Source: Sindora glabra (lineage: Eukaryota; Streptophyta; Magnoliopsida; Fabales; Fabaceae). From it: a DNA stretch of 64,000 nucleotides. The stretch covers positions 63,027,989 to 63,091,988 of the forward strand of contig CM035228.1 in the NCBI GenBank assembly GCA_020226215.1, in the 5' to 3' direction. Numbering within the stretch: position 1 is the first letter of the stretch; each line of letters begins with the position of its first letter. The notes beneath the pieces are model-generated. The model was not told the DNA's origin, did no database searches, and saw only the letters and a program-made list of their open reading frames with translations. Shown here one piece after another: positions 11,029-22,599 of this stretch. Both the position numbers and the translations under genes were made by a program.

Positions 11029-11646
11029 TGATGAAATAATAAATGATCTTAAGTTGGATTTCAAACAACAAAAATAGAAAAGATGGAGGATGGGCGCCAC
11101 AATCACAGATTGATAAGCCAAATGAACAATCGCCACAAGAGGGGGCCTCTTGATAAGATCAAAGATAATTAGCTCACTTAAGAACCTAAGAGTCACAAGC
11201 TCTCAATCTCAAATTGTATTAAAAAACTGAATAAAAATCTGTTTATAAGAGCTTATATATGATCAGCCCCCATAAGCCATCATGTGCAAATCCTAATGGG
11301 CCTTTTATACTAACAAGCCCAATTCTAATTGACCTAAATAAAATAATAAGTTTTCATGTCAAAATAAATTTAAAAATAAGTCTCGGCTCATATGGCCTAT
11401 TTATTATAAAAATACTAAACTAACTAAATGCTAATGGATTCATTTGAGCCCATGTTTTCCAAATATAAGCAATTGACCATCTTGGACTCTTCTAACTCCA
11501 AATTGGGCCTACTTTCAAATAGAACAACAACTATCTTCTTTAAGTCTCCCTTTATCCTCTTTGTCTTTACTCTTGTCATTGGTCCTTGAAGCCCTTCCAA
11601 TGCCTTCAAACCTTTGTCTTCAATGGGCCTTTTTAGATTCTCATCA
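11029..11646 (-). repeat. E1 5' LTR
   Basis: 618 bp, same length as the partner LTR. It keeps the matching coding-derived stretch (11424-11609, GPMTRVKTKRIKGDL) because the LTR includes the end of the polyprotein gene. Outside it lies the target duplication CTTTC. Confidence 0.95.
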
Positions 11647-11651
11647 CTTTC

Positions 11652-13194
11652 TATTTAGGGATAAAGAAAAATGTCTTAGTCAAATTTATTTTAAATCAAG
11701 CTAATAACTGAATAATGTTATGTTATTATTTTGTGTAAAATAGAAACATCAGTCAAAAAATGATGTTACTATTTATAATACAAACAGTAATATTGTGCCA
11801 AAAACATAAAATGCTTGTGCAATTAAGCAATGCTTCTTAATCATCATTAAGAGTATAGTTGTAGGCAGAAAAATGATATTAACTGTTACATGTGCATTGA
11901 AATAAGATGATAAAAATAATCATTGTGCATGTTACTATTTTGCATACAATAGTAACATGTAAAGATTTGAAGCATAACATGATATATTACTATTTTTTGT
12001 TATTGTGATAAAATGAGCTTAAAAATTGCGCAATTGCTTATGTATTATTGTTTAGTTATTATCTACTGCCAAATAGTAATATCATTGAAAAAGTTAAATT
12101 AAGATGTGAAAAAACAACATGAAGACTTTCATTCTGATGTTTGGACTCAAGATGGATTGATTAAGTAAAAACTTAAAGTTCTTTATGAGAAAAAATCAAA
12201 ATATAACATAAGAGATTGGATGTTATTATTTGGGATCTAAGTAGTAATATTATGTCAAAGAATACAAAACATGCTCAATGTCAACAAGTGCATTGCAATA
12301 ACTTGAGAAACACAATCATTGTGCATGTTACTATTATTATTTAGGTAACTTTATCTGCTAGATAGTAATATGAGTAGAAAAAATAAGATTAAGTTATGAT
12401 AAAGTAAGATAGGTATTATCATGATGATGTTTGCATTGGAAAAATGAATTGATCGAGTTAAAATTAAAATTCCTTATGAGATGTAATGTAAAGACAACAT
12501 GAGAGATTGCATGTTACTATTTGGTATGTAAATAGTAACATGACGCTAAAGAATACAAAACATGCACATTTTCAACATGCGTGCTTCCATATTTCTCTTT
12601 GTCATACAAATAGTAATGTGGCTAAAATAACATATTATTATCACTTTCATTATGATGTTTAGACTGAAAATGGAGTAATGAAATTAAAACTAAAGTTCTT
12701 TATGAGATATAATCTACAAACAACATATTGGATTGCATATTTATGTTTAATATCAAAAGAGGAACTTTATGTTTATGTTTGGTATTGAAAAAGTAACATT
12801 ATGGATGAATCAAGTCTCATTAACAACAAAACTGTTAAGGAATACATGTTATTTTTTGTAGGCTAAATAATAACGTATTGCTGTTTGGTATCCAGATAGT
12901 AACATCAACTGAAAATCTAAAATAAATGGATAAATTAAGTCTCATTAATAATTAAACTATTAAAAAATAGCATGTCACTATTTGGTCTCTAAACAGTAAT
13001 ATCGATAAAAAATTTAAAATAAATGGATTAATCAAGTTTCATTAACAATCAAACTATTAAAGAACAGTACGTTACTATTTAGTTTCCAAATAGTAATATC
13101 AACTAAAAATCCTAAATAATTAAATAAATAAATTTTCATTAATAACAAAATTATTAAAGAATAACATATTACTATTTGGTATGCAAACAGTAAT
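11652..13194. repeat. Degenerate 97-bp tandem repeat with inverted-repeat core, left half
   Basis: The core ACTATTTGG..AAATAGTAA recurs. Its left arm starts near 12880, 12977, 13074 and 13171, exactly 97 bp apart; a preceding unit is about 106 bp away. Farther left the units are more diverged (cores near 11764, 11931, 12221, 12328, 12511) and a longer block beginning near 12168 recurs about 291 bp later, close to three units. Each unit also carries AAATAAATGGAT and CATTAACAATCAAACT-like text. The array is cut at 13194 by E2 and resumes at 23500. Confidence 0.8.
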
Positions 13195-14366
13195 TAATAC
13201 GAATGAACCTGCTCATGATGCAAAAGAACCAATTAGACCCTTTTGAAAATAAGTAATGGATAAGAAAGAACTTGACCTTAACCATGATTTGTTGGTAGGA
13301 CCAAAGTTATCAAATGAAGTGTGACCCTAACCATGACTTGCTAGTAAAACCAATACTATAAGATTTAGTTCTTAACCTAAGAATAAATGAAAAGCTCTCA
13401 CAATGGAGAAACACTCAAATCTTATTAATCATCCAAGTCTATTTAGTGTAAGGAACAAGCCTTTTTATATAACTTTCTAAAACCCTAATTGAGAATGGGC
13501 TCTAATGACAGTATATTAACCCAAAACTAATTCAATAACCTAAACACAATAAAGGGCCCTCTAAATGACTCTAAGTAAACATAGTAAATTACTCATAGTA
13601 AAATGATAAATTTTTTAAAGTAAAAATAGGTCTAAACACATTTATCCTAAACTAAAACTTAAAATGCTCTAAAATGACCCAATACATCAAATAACAAAAA
13701 ATAAAGGTTATCTAAAAAATTTAACCAATAACTATTTACAAAAATTCAAATAAAAATAAGAAATTAAGCTTATTTATTATCCAATCTAGTCCAAACAAAA
13801 AGTACCCCAATAAACTAATTCACTAATCTAAACCTAATAAAAGGCCTTCTAAATAACTCTAAGTAAACATAGTAAGTTAATTGCAGTAAAATGGTAAATA
13901 TTTTAAAGTAAAAATAGGCCTAAACACATTTATCCTAAACTAAAGCCTAGAATGCTCTAAAATGACCTAATACATCAAATAACAAAAAACAAAGGTCATC
14001 TAAAAAATTCAGCCTATAGACACCTACAAAAATTCAAATAAAAAAAAATTAGGCTTATTTATTATCCAATCTAGTTCAAACAAAAAGTAGCCCAATAAAT
14101 TGAACAATTACAATCCAGAAAAGCATATTGGTCGTGCAAATTAGGCTTTCCAAATTGTTGTCTTCAAGTTAGGCTTAAACATCTTCTTTAAGTTATAAGA
14201 AATGACCTATCTTGGTGTAGCCTCTATTTCCGGTTGATCTTCTTTTCCTTTGATCTTCGTAATTAGGCCTTGCAAAGCCTGCTTCATTCTTTTAGTCTTA
14301 GCTTTAGTCATGGGACCTCCAATTCCATGCAAAGAATCTTTAGGTTGGCTGGTTGGATCTTTATCA
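13195..14366 (-). repeat. E2 3' LTR (1172 bp, enlarged by an internal duplication)
   Basis: Homologous to 22600-23499 along its length but about 270 bp longer. The extra length is a tandem copy: text around 13525 (AACTAATTCA..CTAAGTAAACATAGTAA) recurs at 13813, offset 288 bp. In element sense the LTR starts TGATAAAGATCC, and its first part encodes the polyprotein tail (14366 to about 14207). Confidence 0.85.
13525..14100. repeat. 288-bp tandem duplication inside the E2 3' LTR
   Basis: Two units, about 13525-13812 and 13813-14100, share CTCTAAGTAAACATAGTAA, AGGCCTAAACACATTTATCC and AATACATCAAATAACAAAAA at a constant 288-bp offset, with scattered substitutions. The 5' LTR has this segment once, so the duplication arose in one LTR after insertion or during the last replication. 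Confidence 0.85.
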
Positions 14367-14500
14367 TTCCCTCTTTTTTTGAAAGGATTCATCCTCGAAT
14401 CAAATCCATCACTTAAATCAAATAAAGATAAGTCAGCAACATTAAATGTAACATTTACATTACCATATTCACTTAGTAGGTCTAGCTTGTAGGTATTATC
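14207..14500 (-). pseudogene. E2 integrase C-terminal tail overlapping the 3' LTR
   Basis: A 61-residue open piece reads MNPFKKRGNDKDP then GIGGPMTKAKTKRMKQALQG, the counterpart of E1's LTR-encoded tail. The purine tract before the LTR encodes the FKKRGN part. The upstream GNDNTYKLDLLSEYG-like segment (about 14420-14500) is in a broken frame. Confidence 0.75.
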
Positions 14501-14867
14501 ATTAATTCTCTTGAGAATTTGAAATAACCCATCTCTTTTAGGTTACAACTTAGATTTTCTTTGAATAGGGAACCTCTCCTTCTGTATATAAACCCAAACC
14601 TAATCTCCAAGTTAAAAACAACTTTGGTGTGCCTTTTATTGGTTAGCTTTAAGTATTGCTCATTCTTTTTCTCAATATTGGCTCAAACTCTTACATGTAA
14701 CTCCCAAACAAAATCTATCTTATGCTTACCATCCAAATTAGCACATTCATTAGTAGGCAAAGGTAAGATATCCAATATAGTCAATGGATAACTTCAAATG
14801 GACAATAAGCAGTAGTAGAATGAATAGTTCTATTATAAGCAAACTCAATATGTGGTAAACATCTTTC

Positions 14868-15300
14868 CTAATTTTTTAGATTCTTTTCAATTATAGCACA
14901 CAATAAAGTAGTAAGTGTCTTATTAACTACTTCAGTTTGTCCATCTATTTGAGGATCTGTAACTATAGAAAATAAGAGTTTAGTTCTTAGCTTACCCCAT
15001 AAAGTACACCAAAAATGACTTAGGAATTTAATATCTCTATCACTTACTATTGTTCTTAATAAATCATGCAAACGTACTACTTCTTCAAAGAATAAATCAG
15101 TAATATATATTGTATCATTAGTTTTAGAGCACGTAATAAAATGTGCCATTTTGCTAAACCTATCAATAACCATAAATATCCTATCTTTTCCACCTTGAGT
15201 TCTAAGTAATCTTAGCATAAAATTCATGGAGATATTAGTTCAAGGTTGATTAGATATAGGCAAAGGTTTATAGAAACCACGGGGCATGACTTTAGATTTA
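14868..15300 (-). pseudogene. E2 integrase core remnant
   Basis: A 119-residue stretch (15227-14868) has RIFMVIDRFSKMAHFI, VRLHDLLRTIVSDRDIKFLS and QIDGQTEVVNKTLTTLL, so the second Asp and the Glu of the catalytic triad are kept. At the first Asp position the text reads MNFML where E1 has MDFIV, so the catalytic Asp is apparently Asn here. Confidence 0.85.
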
Positions 15301-15469
15301 GCTTGTTTACATGTTATGCATTTGTCATGCACAGTTGTGCATCATGCTTTATGTTAGGCTAATAGAAATACTCAAATAGAATTTCTGAAGTCTTTTACAT
15401 ACCAAAATGTCCCATTTATCCACTATCATGAGTTTCTCTAACTAGCATTTCATATAAGGAACACATAAG

Positions 15470-17041
15470 TGTTAGTGTGTGTCCTAAGAGCCAATCATAG
15501 AGATGATTGTAATATTACACAATGTATTATGTTTCATTTTGGCAATATAATTATTATATTTTGTTTTTTTTAGTTTTATTTTACACAAATTATAACTTAA
15601 ATATAATAATTATCCTTGGAATAGCTTCGCTATTCCTAAAATGCCCTTAATTAAGTACTATTACGAAAAGGATAACAATAATACATCGAGACTAGTATGT
15701 ATAGTGATTGATAATTATGAATCATAGATATGTGATATCAAGTCAATATATGAGTACATTATTAGTGAATAATGTACTGGACTGAACCATTGTGAGAATA
15801 CTGTATGGATAAACGTGTTATTAGTTATTCTCATATGATCACAAATGCGTATAGTCCCTGAAGTCACTACGGTTCCCTACATGAGAAGTTACTCACTTTA
15901 ATATCGTCCTATGTTACCTTTAATCAGGATGACGAGTGGAATGTTGATTGGGTGTGTTATAAATCATGCAGAGGGAAGTGAGTAATGTAGATGGGATTTT
16001 GTTACTCTTATATAAAAGAAAAATATCCTTAGGCCCCTTGATTAAGTGAGACTTAGAAATGCATGGCCATGCTCAATTGGATCAATATATGATATTGATA
16101 ATTTATTTTAAGTCTACTCAGTATCAAGAAATATAAATTAAACATTGAAGAGGATGACACACTCCATGCCTCCAGTTCAATTTGGATATTGTTACAAAAA
16201 GGATTATGATGCAAAATATTGATCATATATTAGGTAGATGTCGAATCATAGACACTCTTACTACTTAAGTGGCAGTGATGTATTGTTAGATACCGCTCAC
16301 TGTTTATGACCCAAAATGAGTCATTATCAACGTAGTAAGAACCTATAGGATCACACAAAAGGAGTAGGAATGAGATAATAATTAATTAGGTTTTAGTTAG
16401 ACTAAAATTTAATTAATTGGACTTATTTTTGTGCATATATATATTATTAAGATAATATATATTTATTCACGTAATATATATATATTATATATTATGTGAT
16501 ATTATTTAATATTAAAGTAATATAAGATAATTATATTATGAGATAATATTATTATTATCTAATATTAGATAATTAATAAATAAGTCCTATCTCTCTTCAT
16601 TCTTTCTAGGATAAGGATAAAGTGATAGTTATTTAGTGTGATTAGGATTTTTAAAGCATTATCTTAGTGGGACTAGGATTGTGATATACCTTAGTTCTAT
16701 AAAAGGACTTGAAGGCAGCACATTACATAACACATATTGACTTCAATCAAACCCTAAATCACTTTAAAAAATGTCCAAACTCAATCCTTGTGAGAGAAAC
16801 GAATCCTAGCAGCTTCGTGGAGGGGAGAAGTTATTGTTCACTCCGTGTGGATATCGTAGAGATGTTGTACCTTCTGGCTGGTGTTTGATTCATCTTGGTC
16901 TCTCAAGGATTCATTCAAAAAGAACAAGAGCACAAATAAGGTAAAACCCTAATATTGGTTTATGACTTTTGCATGGATCCTAAGAAGGTTTTGGATTAAA
17001 ATTTTAAAATTCCATTGCATATGTTGATTTGAATCCTAACA
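15470..17041. mobile_element. Solo LTR A (1572 bp) inside E2 integrase
   Basis: Starts TGTTAGTGTG and ends CCTAACA, flanked by the perfect 5-bp duplication ATAAG (15465-15469 and 17042-17046). It shares extended text with solo LTR B (AGGCCCCTTGATTAAGT, ATGCATGGCCATGCTCA, GGTTCCCTACATG, TTTTTGCATGGATCC-like), so both belong to one LTR family. No internal retrotransposon region remains; recombination between LTRs of a former element is the usual explanation. The superfamily cannot be told from an LTR alone. Confidence 0.9.
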
Positions 17042-17056
17042 ATAAGCACATAGAAT

Positions 17057-17665
17057 TTATTTATTTTTAAATAAGAAACCATCATGCTTATAATAGTCCC
17101 CATAAGCATGCTTAGAATAAGAATCCCATACTTGGCTAAAATTAGAATCATTGACATATAAGTCATTAATATACTCAAAACTAACTAATTTAGTTTGTAA
17201 AGAAGTAATTAATGCATGCCTCTTAGACAATGCATTAGCCACAATATTTTTCTTACCATTTTTGTATTTGATTACATAAGGAAACATCTCAATGTAGTCC
17301 AACCACTTGTCATGTCTCTTTTGAAGCTTATCTTGGGATTTCAAAAACTTTAAGCTTTGATGATTTAAAAGAATGATGAACTCCCTTGGCCATAAGTAAT
17401 GCTGCCAAATTTGCAATGTTCTCGCTAATGCGTAAAGCTCCTTATCATAGGAAGGATGATTCAATGCTACCCCATTAAGCTTTTTACTAAAGTATACGAT
17501 TAGTTTAGAGTCTTGTATCAGTATAGCTACTATTCCAATATTAGAAACATCGCATTTAACTTCAAAAGCTTTATTAAAATTAGGCAAATACAATAATGGA
17601 GCATTGGTCAATTTTTCTTTTAAAGTATTAAAAGTCTTTTCATGTACATCATCCCATTTGAACAC
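17057..17665 (-). pseudogene. E2 RNase H remnant
   Basis: About 200 residues: FEVKCDVSNIGIVAILIQDS, IVYFSKKLNG, YDKELYALARTLQIWQHYLW, FIILLNHQSLKFL and IVANALSKRHAL. This is the same RNase H motif order as E1. The frame stops close to the solo LTR A insertion site. Confidence 0.85.
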
Positions 17666-17688
17666 AACATTCTTTTTTACAAGTTCAT

Positions 17689-18506
17689 TTAAAGGTGTTG
17701 CAATAGACTAAAGTCCTTTGTAAACCTCCAATAAAAACTTGCTAAACAATGAAAGCTTCTTATCTCATTTATATTCCTAGGTGTAGGCCAATCTTTAATT
17801 GCCTTAACCACCTTTTCATCAACACTTATTCCTTTTAAACTAATAACAAAGCCTAGAAACATAATAGATTTCATACAAAATGAACACTTCTTAATATTTG
17901 TATATAATTTATTTCCTTTAAAACTCTAAATACAAAATGCAAGTGTTCAACATGTTTATCCAAATTTTTGCTACAAACTAAAATGTTATTAAAGTAAACC
18001 ATAACAAATTTTCCAATGAAAGAACACAAAATATGGTTCATTAATCTCATGAAAGTAGTAAGCGCATTCATTAAACCAAATAGCATCACTAACCACTCAT
18101 ACAAACCATATTTTGTCTTAAAAGCAGTTTTTCATTCATCACCTTCTTTCATACAAATTTGATAGTAGCCATTTTTCAAATCAATTTTAAAAAACATACA
18201 TAAACCATGCATTTCATTAAGCATATAATTTAATATAAGGATAAGATATCTATACTTTACAGTGATTTTATTAATGGTTCAACAATCAATATACATGTGC
18301 CATGTCCCATCTTTCTTTGGAATCAAGATCACAAGCATAGAATATGGACTAAGACTCTCCCTTACAAATCCCTTTTGTAATAATTCATCCACTTGCCTTT
18401 GATTTTTCTTTATCTTCTTAAGATTTGTTTTATAGGCTAGCTTATTTGGGATGGAAGAACTAGGAATGAAGTCTATTTGATGCTTAATACCTTTTATAGG
18501 AGGCAA
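17689..18506 (-). pseudogene. E2 reverse transcriptase remnant
   Basis: Broken pieces keep LIPKKDGTWHMYIDC (near 18290), WLVMLFGLMNALTTFMRLMN and VMVYFNNILVCSKN at 18104-17871. The catalytic motif reads YFNN instead of YFDD, so both catalytic Asp positions appear to be Asn. The fingers and palm between 18120 and 18280 contain several stops. Confidence 0.85.
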
Positions 18507-18559
18507 TCCATTTGGTATTTCTTTTGGAAAAATACCACTAAATTCCTATAATAAAGAAA

Positions 18560-19105
18560 CAATAACACTAGGCAAAGAGGAATTAAGATCATCAGTGAAA
18601 TAAATATCCTTATACATGAGTACAAGTAGTTGTTCTTTTGCTAGCAAAGCACTTTCAACCTTATTTTTTCTTGTAAATGCACTAACTTTCTTATTTTTCT
18701 TTCTATTTTTCTCATTACTTTTTGAATTTTTTTCTCTTTACTACTCACGATTTTATTTTTCTCTTTTAGCTCAAACTCATTTTTCTTATCTTTCCTCTTT
18801 TTCTTTTAAATGCTTAATTATTCTTCTCTCATCTTACACTCTCTTGCAATCCTAATTTGATTAACATATGCCTCAACAGGTTTGAATGGTGTTAATACAA
18901 TGATACGGTTATTCATAGCAAGGGTGTATCCATTTTTATACCTATCACGAGTAACCTTCCTGTTAAATTACCATGGACACCTAAAAAGTAGATGTCTAGC
19001 ATGCATAGGTGCAATATCACAAAGAACCTTATCTTTGTATTTACCAATGGAAAATGAAACCAAAACTTGTTTAATCACTTTTATGTCTCCACATTCATTC
19101 AGCCA
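18560..19105 (-). pseudogene. E2 linker and protease C-terminal region, heavily broken
   Basis: In pieces one reads the text after the protease loop (LNECGDIKVIKQVLVSFSIG, then KDKVLCDI and HLLF) and a Lys/Glu-rich linker like that of E1. Numerous stops interrupt it. No independent gene is present. Confidence 0.6.
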
Positions 19106-19510
19106 TTATAATCTACAATGATTAGAATGCTTTGATGTGGGCAAATTCAATTTCTTAACTAATAAGATGCTAGCAACATTAGTACAACTTCCATAATCAA
19201 TAATCATGTTGAATACCTTGTTATTTATATGGTATCTAGTATGAAAAATAAGTTCACGTTGCTTCTTATCACCATTTCTTTTAGGTTGTATGTTAAGAGC
19301 ACCCCTAATAACCAGCATATCTCCATTCACAAGATCTATAATATTAACATCACTACAATCTTCCATTGGTGGCATTTCATCATCACTTAAGCTCACACTT
19401 TCTATGTCTCCATTATCTAGCACAATTATAACCCTTCGATTTGGACATTGAGAAGTAATATGTCCAACTCTTTAACACTTAAAACACTCAATATCACATG
19501 ATTTAGAAAA
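19106..19510 (-). pseudogene. E2 zinc knuckle and aspartic protease remnant
   Basis: The knuckle CFKC-stop-RVGHITSQC lies near 19490-19450 with one stop between the second Cys and the His. A 105-residue open frame follows (19423-19106), containing FNMIIDYGSCTNVASILLVK. Here the active-site triplet reads Asp-Tyr-Gly. Confidence 0.8.
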
Positions 19511-19519
19511 TGAATTAGT

Positions 19520-21774
19520 TTTTATTTTACCTTTAGGAGCAGCAACCAAATGTTTAGCCTTTGTATTTTCTTTTGGCTTTGAAATAGCTTTATTGTTCTT
19601 CTAATTTTACCTCCATGAAGAGCTAGAAGCTGAAATAATTTTGGAAGTGCTCTTAGCCTTCAATTACCTTTTTTTCTGGATAGCTTTGTACAACAAATCC
19701 TTCATTTCCATATAATGTTGCAATTCTACCAGATTAGCTATCTCTTTCTTTCGACCCCTAATAAATCTAGCCATAGTAGCCTTATAATTTTACTCTACAT
19801 TAGCCCTAATCATGGCTATCACCATCTCCTTATAATAATTTTCCACACTTATAGATCCTTGAGTTAGACTTTGTAATTTACGATGCAAGTCTCTATGGTA
19901 GTGGTTAGGTACAAATCTTTTTCTCATCATTGCCTTCATCTCTTCCTATGTATTAATAGGCCTTTTACCATTCCTATACTTACTAATCATAAATTGATCC
20001 CACCAAATACTAGCATAATAAGTAAACTCTGTTAGTGTATTTGCCCTAAAATCAATCATATTGATGATTGTAATTTTGAATCATATTATTTTAATGGCAA
20101 TTCTAATTATTATATTTATATATATTGTCTGTGTAATATATTCAATTATGATAATAACCTTAGAATAATTGTATTCTTAAATGTCCCTAGTCATATATCA
20201 TTGTGGATTAGGTTGCTTTAATATATTAAGACTAGTATGTGTCAAGACTTATATGAGATATTAAGTTTACACATGAATACAAATTAGAGAACTTGTATAC
20301 TGGACCGACCCATATTAAGAACACTACATGGATCATTATATGAGTGTCATGAGTGGTTTTTAGTTATCATTATTAATATGGTCCTTTGACCTGAGATCAC
20401 CAAGGTTCCCTACATGTGAGTTTCATATTTTGATATTATTCTATGTCACTAATGGTTGAGTGAATGCAAGGGTAGATATTGGATATGTCACATATCATGC
20501 GGAGGAGTTTGTGTGATCAAGATGGGATTTGTCCCTCCTATATAATAGGAGTAACATCTGTAGGCCCCTTGATTAAGTAAAGTTGAGAAAATGCATGGCC
20601 ATGCTCAGATGAATTGACATGGGATGTCGATTACATTTGTTTCAGTCAGCTTACTTAGGAATCAAGAAACCTTAAGATTGGACTATACGGGAATGACACG
20701 GTCCATGTCTCATGCTCATTCTAAATGTATAGGACAAAAGGACATAGGTGATGATCACGTGTAAAGGTTTAGTCAAATCACCGACTTTCTCATTACTTGG
20801 GTAACAATGATGTGTTGCTAGACACCGATCATTGTTTATGATCATTAATATGATCAATGGTCATTGCCAGCGTAATGAGAGCCTGTAAGGTCGCACACTT
20901 AGAGCCTAATGAATTTGAAATTAATGGACCAAATTGTTTAGGCCTAATATTTGGGAATTCATGTTATAATTATAAGGCCCAATAGTAAGCCTATAATTGT
21001 ACATGGAATAAAGCCCAAATAGGTTAGGTTTTTCTATGCACCTATTTAAATAGGCTTGTTGGGTAATAATAGTTGATATTATCATTATTCACGCACCCCG
21101 AAAAGGCACAAAAAAATCCTAGCACCTCTCTTTGACCAAAACCCCTGAAGAGGCGTAGCTAGCACTACGAGGTGAAAGGAGATCAATTCCAACCGGTGTT
21201 TATGTGGACATTCATCGGTGATTCACGGGTTCATGTGGATACTTCAGAGTCTTCAGCCGAAAGGAAGCTGAAGAGGTGATCAACAACTGAGTTCTAGAGT
21301 CATCAACAAGGGTATTGAACGAAACCTTATTCCAATTTAACATTTTTGCATGGATCCAGTGGATGGGATCGATTTATTCCGTTGCGCTCGTATGACTCCC
21401 GATCCTAACAAACTCCACCACTACTAGTTTAATCTTTTTTTCCTCAAAATAGTCATGATAATCAAATACATGTTTTACTTTTCTTTCCCACTCTAAATAT
21501 AATTTAAGATCATTTTTCCCTTAGAATGCAAGAATTGTTATCTTAACAATACCTAATGACTATCCCTCCTTAATTCACCTTTTCTTCTTTCCCTCATAAT
21601 ACTACTATTAGAATACTCTTCTTCCTCCTCTTCAAAAGTGGGTTTCCTAGGGGTTTTAGTTTTAAATGATAATTTTGAACTATCCAACCTCATGTTTATA
21701 ACTTTTATTTGTTGTTAAATAACCTTCATAAATAATCTCATGTCAACTTCTTCATTTTCTCCACATTCACTCAT
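19520..21774 (-). pseudogene. E2 gag remnant, split by solo LTR B
   Basis: The likely start ATG is at 21774 (MSECGENEEVDMRLFMK). The capsid region continues beyond the insertion as YYASIWWDQF, then MRKRFVPNHYHRDLHRKLQS, VENYYKEMVIAMIRANV and ATMARFIRGR, matching gypsy Gag capsid text also seen in pieces in E1. Solo LTR B (20030-21410) interrupts it. Several stops and frame changes are present. Confidence 0.75.
20030..21410. mobile_element. Solo LTR B (1381 bp) inside E2 gag
   Basis: Starts TGTTAGTGTA and ends CCTAACA, flanked by the perfect duplication AACTC (20025-20029 and 21411-21415). Same family as solo LTR A by shared internal blocks, but with many indels between the two, so they derive from separate insertions of a diverse family. 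Confidence 0.9.
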
Positions 21775-22580
21775 AATTAAATGTTGTAGGAAAGATGTTA
21801 GGACATTTTACTAATGGATAAAAATATAGTATGCTCATGTTTGTAACTCAGATTTCTAGCACACTAAAAAATTATGAGTTATTTGCTCTTATTTTACTCA
21901 ACTTGGCTTTTTTGTTATGATAGTCTCATCACTCTTGCCTTTTACTATTCAACTTCACCTTATGAGCTTTTAAGTGAAAACATTTATTATTGAATCTACA
22001 CAATCAAGAAGCAGGAAAGAATTAATGATAACTCCAATGAACAAGAACCAATAAGAATTGGAATGGAAAAAAATAGTAGGGGATATGAAATAAGAAAAAG
22101 ATCAATGAAAGATTCACCAAATCTAACAATGTAGGAGTATTGAGTCTTTTCAATTCATAATTTTTTTTTTATTTTTGGATTGCACAATATGTGTTTTTGA
22201 TACAAAACCTTACAGTTGCCTAAAATATTTTTGCATGATTTTTCATTTTTTTCACTTCTTTTTATGCTTTTAGCTTAAACTTTTCTTTTTTATTTAATTT
22301 TATGCATAATTTTTTTGGGCTAGGGTTACAAACTAAAATAAGGAGATTTGAAAATAGGGTAAACAAACACAAATTAGAATAAAAGCACATGAAATAGAAG
22401 AAACCATACAAATTCAGCATAGAAACAAGAACACAAAAAGGAAAAAAGACAAGGCATGAGGGAAGATGACTTAAGAATAAAGAGAGAAAGGAAACGACAA
22501 TGAAATAAAAACTTTTTTCATTATAAATAGGATAAAAACAAATAGATAAACTAATGATAGATATCACCTGATTTCAAAAG
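21775..22580 (-). other. E2 untranslated leader
   Basis: About 0.8 kb of AT-rich DNA between gag and the primer-binding site. The 101-residue open frame at 22567-22262 is hydrophobic and low-complexity, with no family resemblance; treated as chance. Confidence 0.5.
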
Positions 22581-22599
22581 CTAAAGCTCTAATATCAAA

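Larger units (their letters stand above)
4710..11646 (-). mobile_element. E1: full-length, coding-dead Ty3/gypsy (CRM-like chromovirus) retrotransposon
   Basis: Two 618-bp LTRs (4710-5327 and 11029-11646) flank an internal region read on the minus strand in the order gag, protease, RT, RNase H, integrase, which is the Ty3/gypsy order. The 5-bp target duplication CTTTC lies at 4705-4709 and 11647-11651. A primer site TGGTATCATGAG for initiator Met-tRNA abuts the 5' LTR, and a purine tract precedes the 3' LTR. The motifs LIVDGGSYTNVAS in protease and GPMTRAKAKRIKGDL at the C-terminus, and a reading frame running into the 3' LTR, are what I know from CRM-type elements. Several stops and frameshifts prevent any full polyprotein. 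By hand count about 52 of 618 LTR positions differ, nearly all transitions, so insertion was a few million years ago under usual plant rates. Confidence 0.93.

Noticed and set aside
22262..22567. 101-codon hydrophobic open frame
   Set aside because: Low-complexity Ser/Leu/Phe-rich text in the E2 leader between the 5' LTR and gag; no motif.
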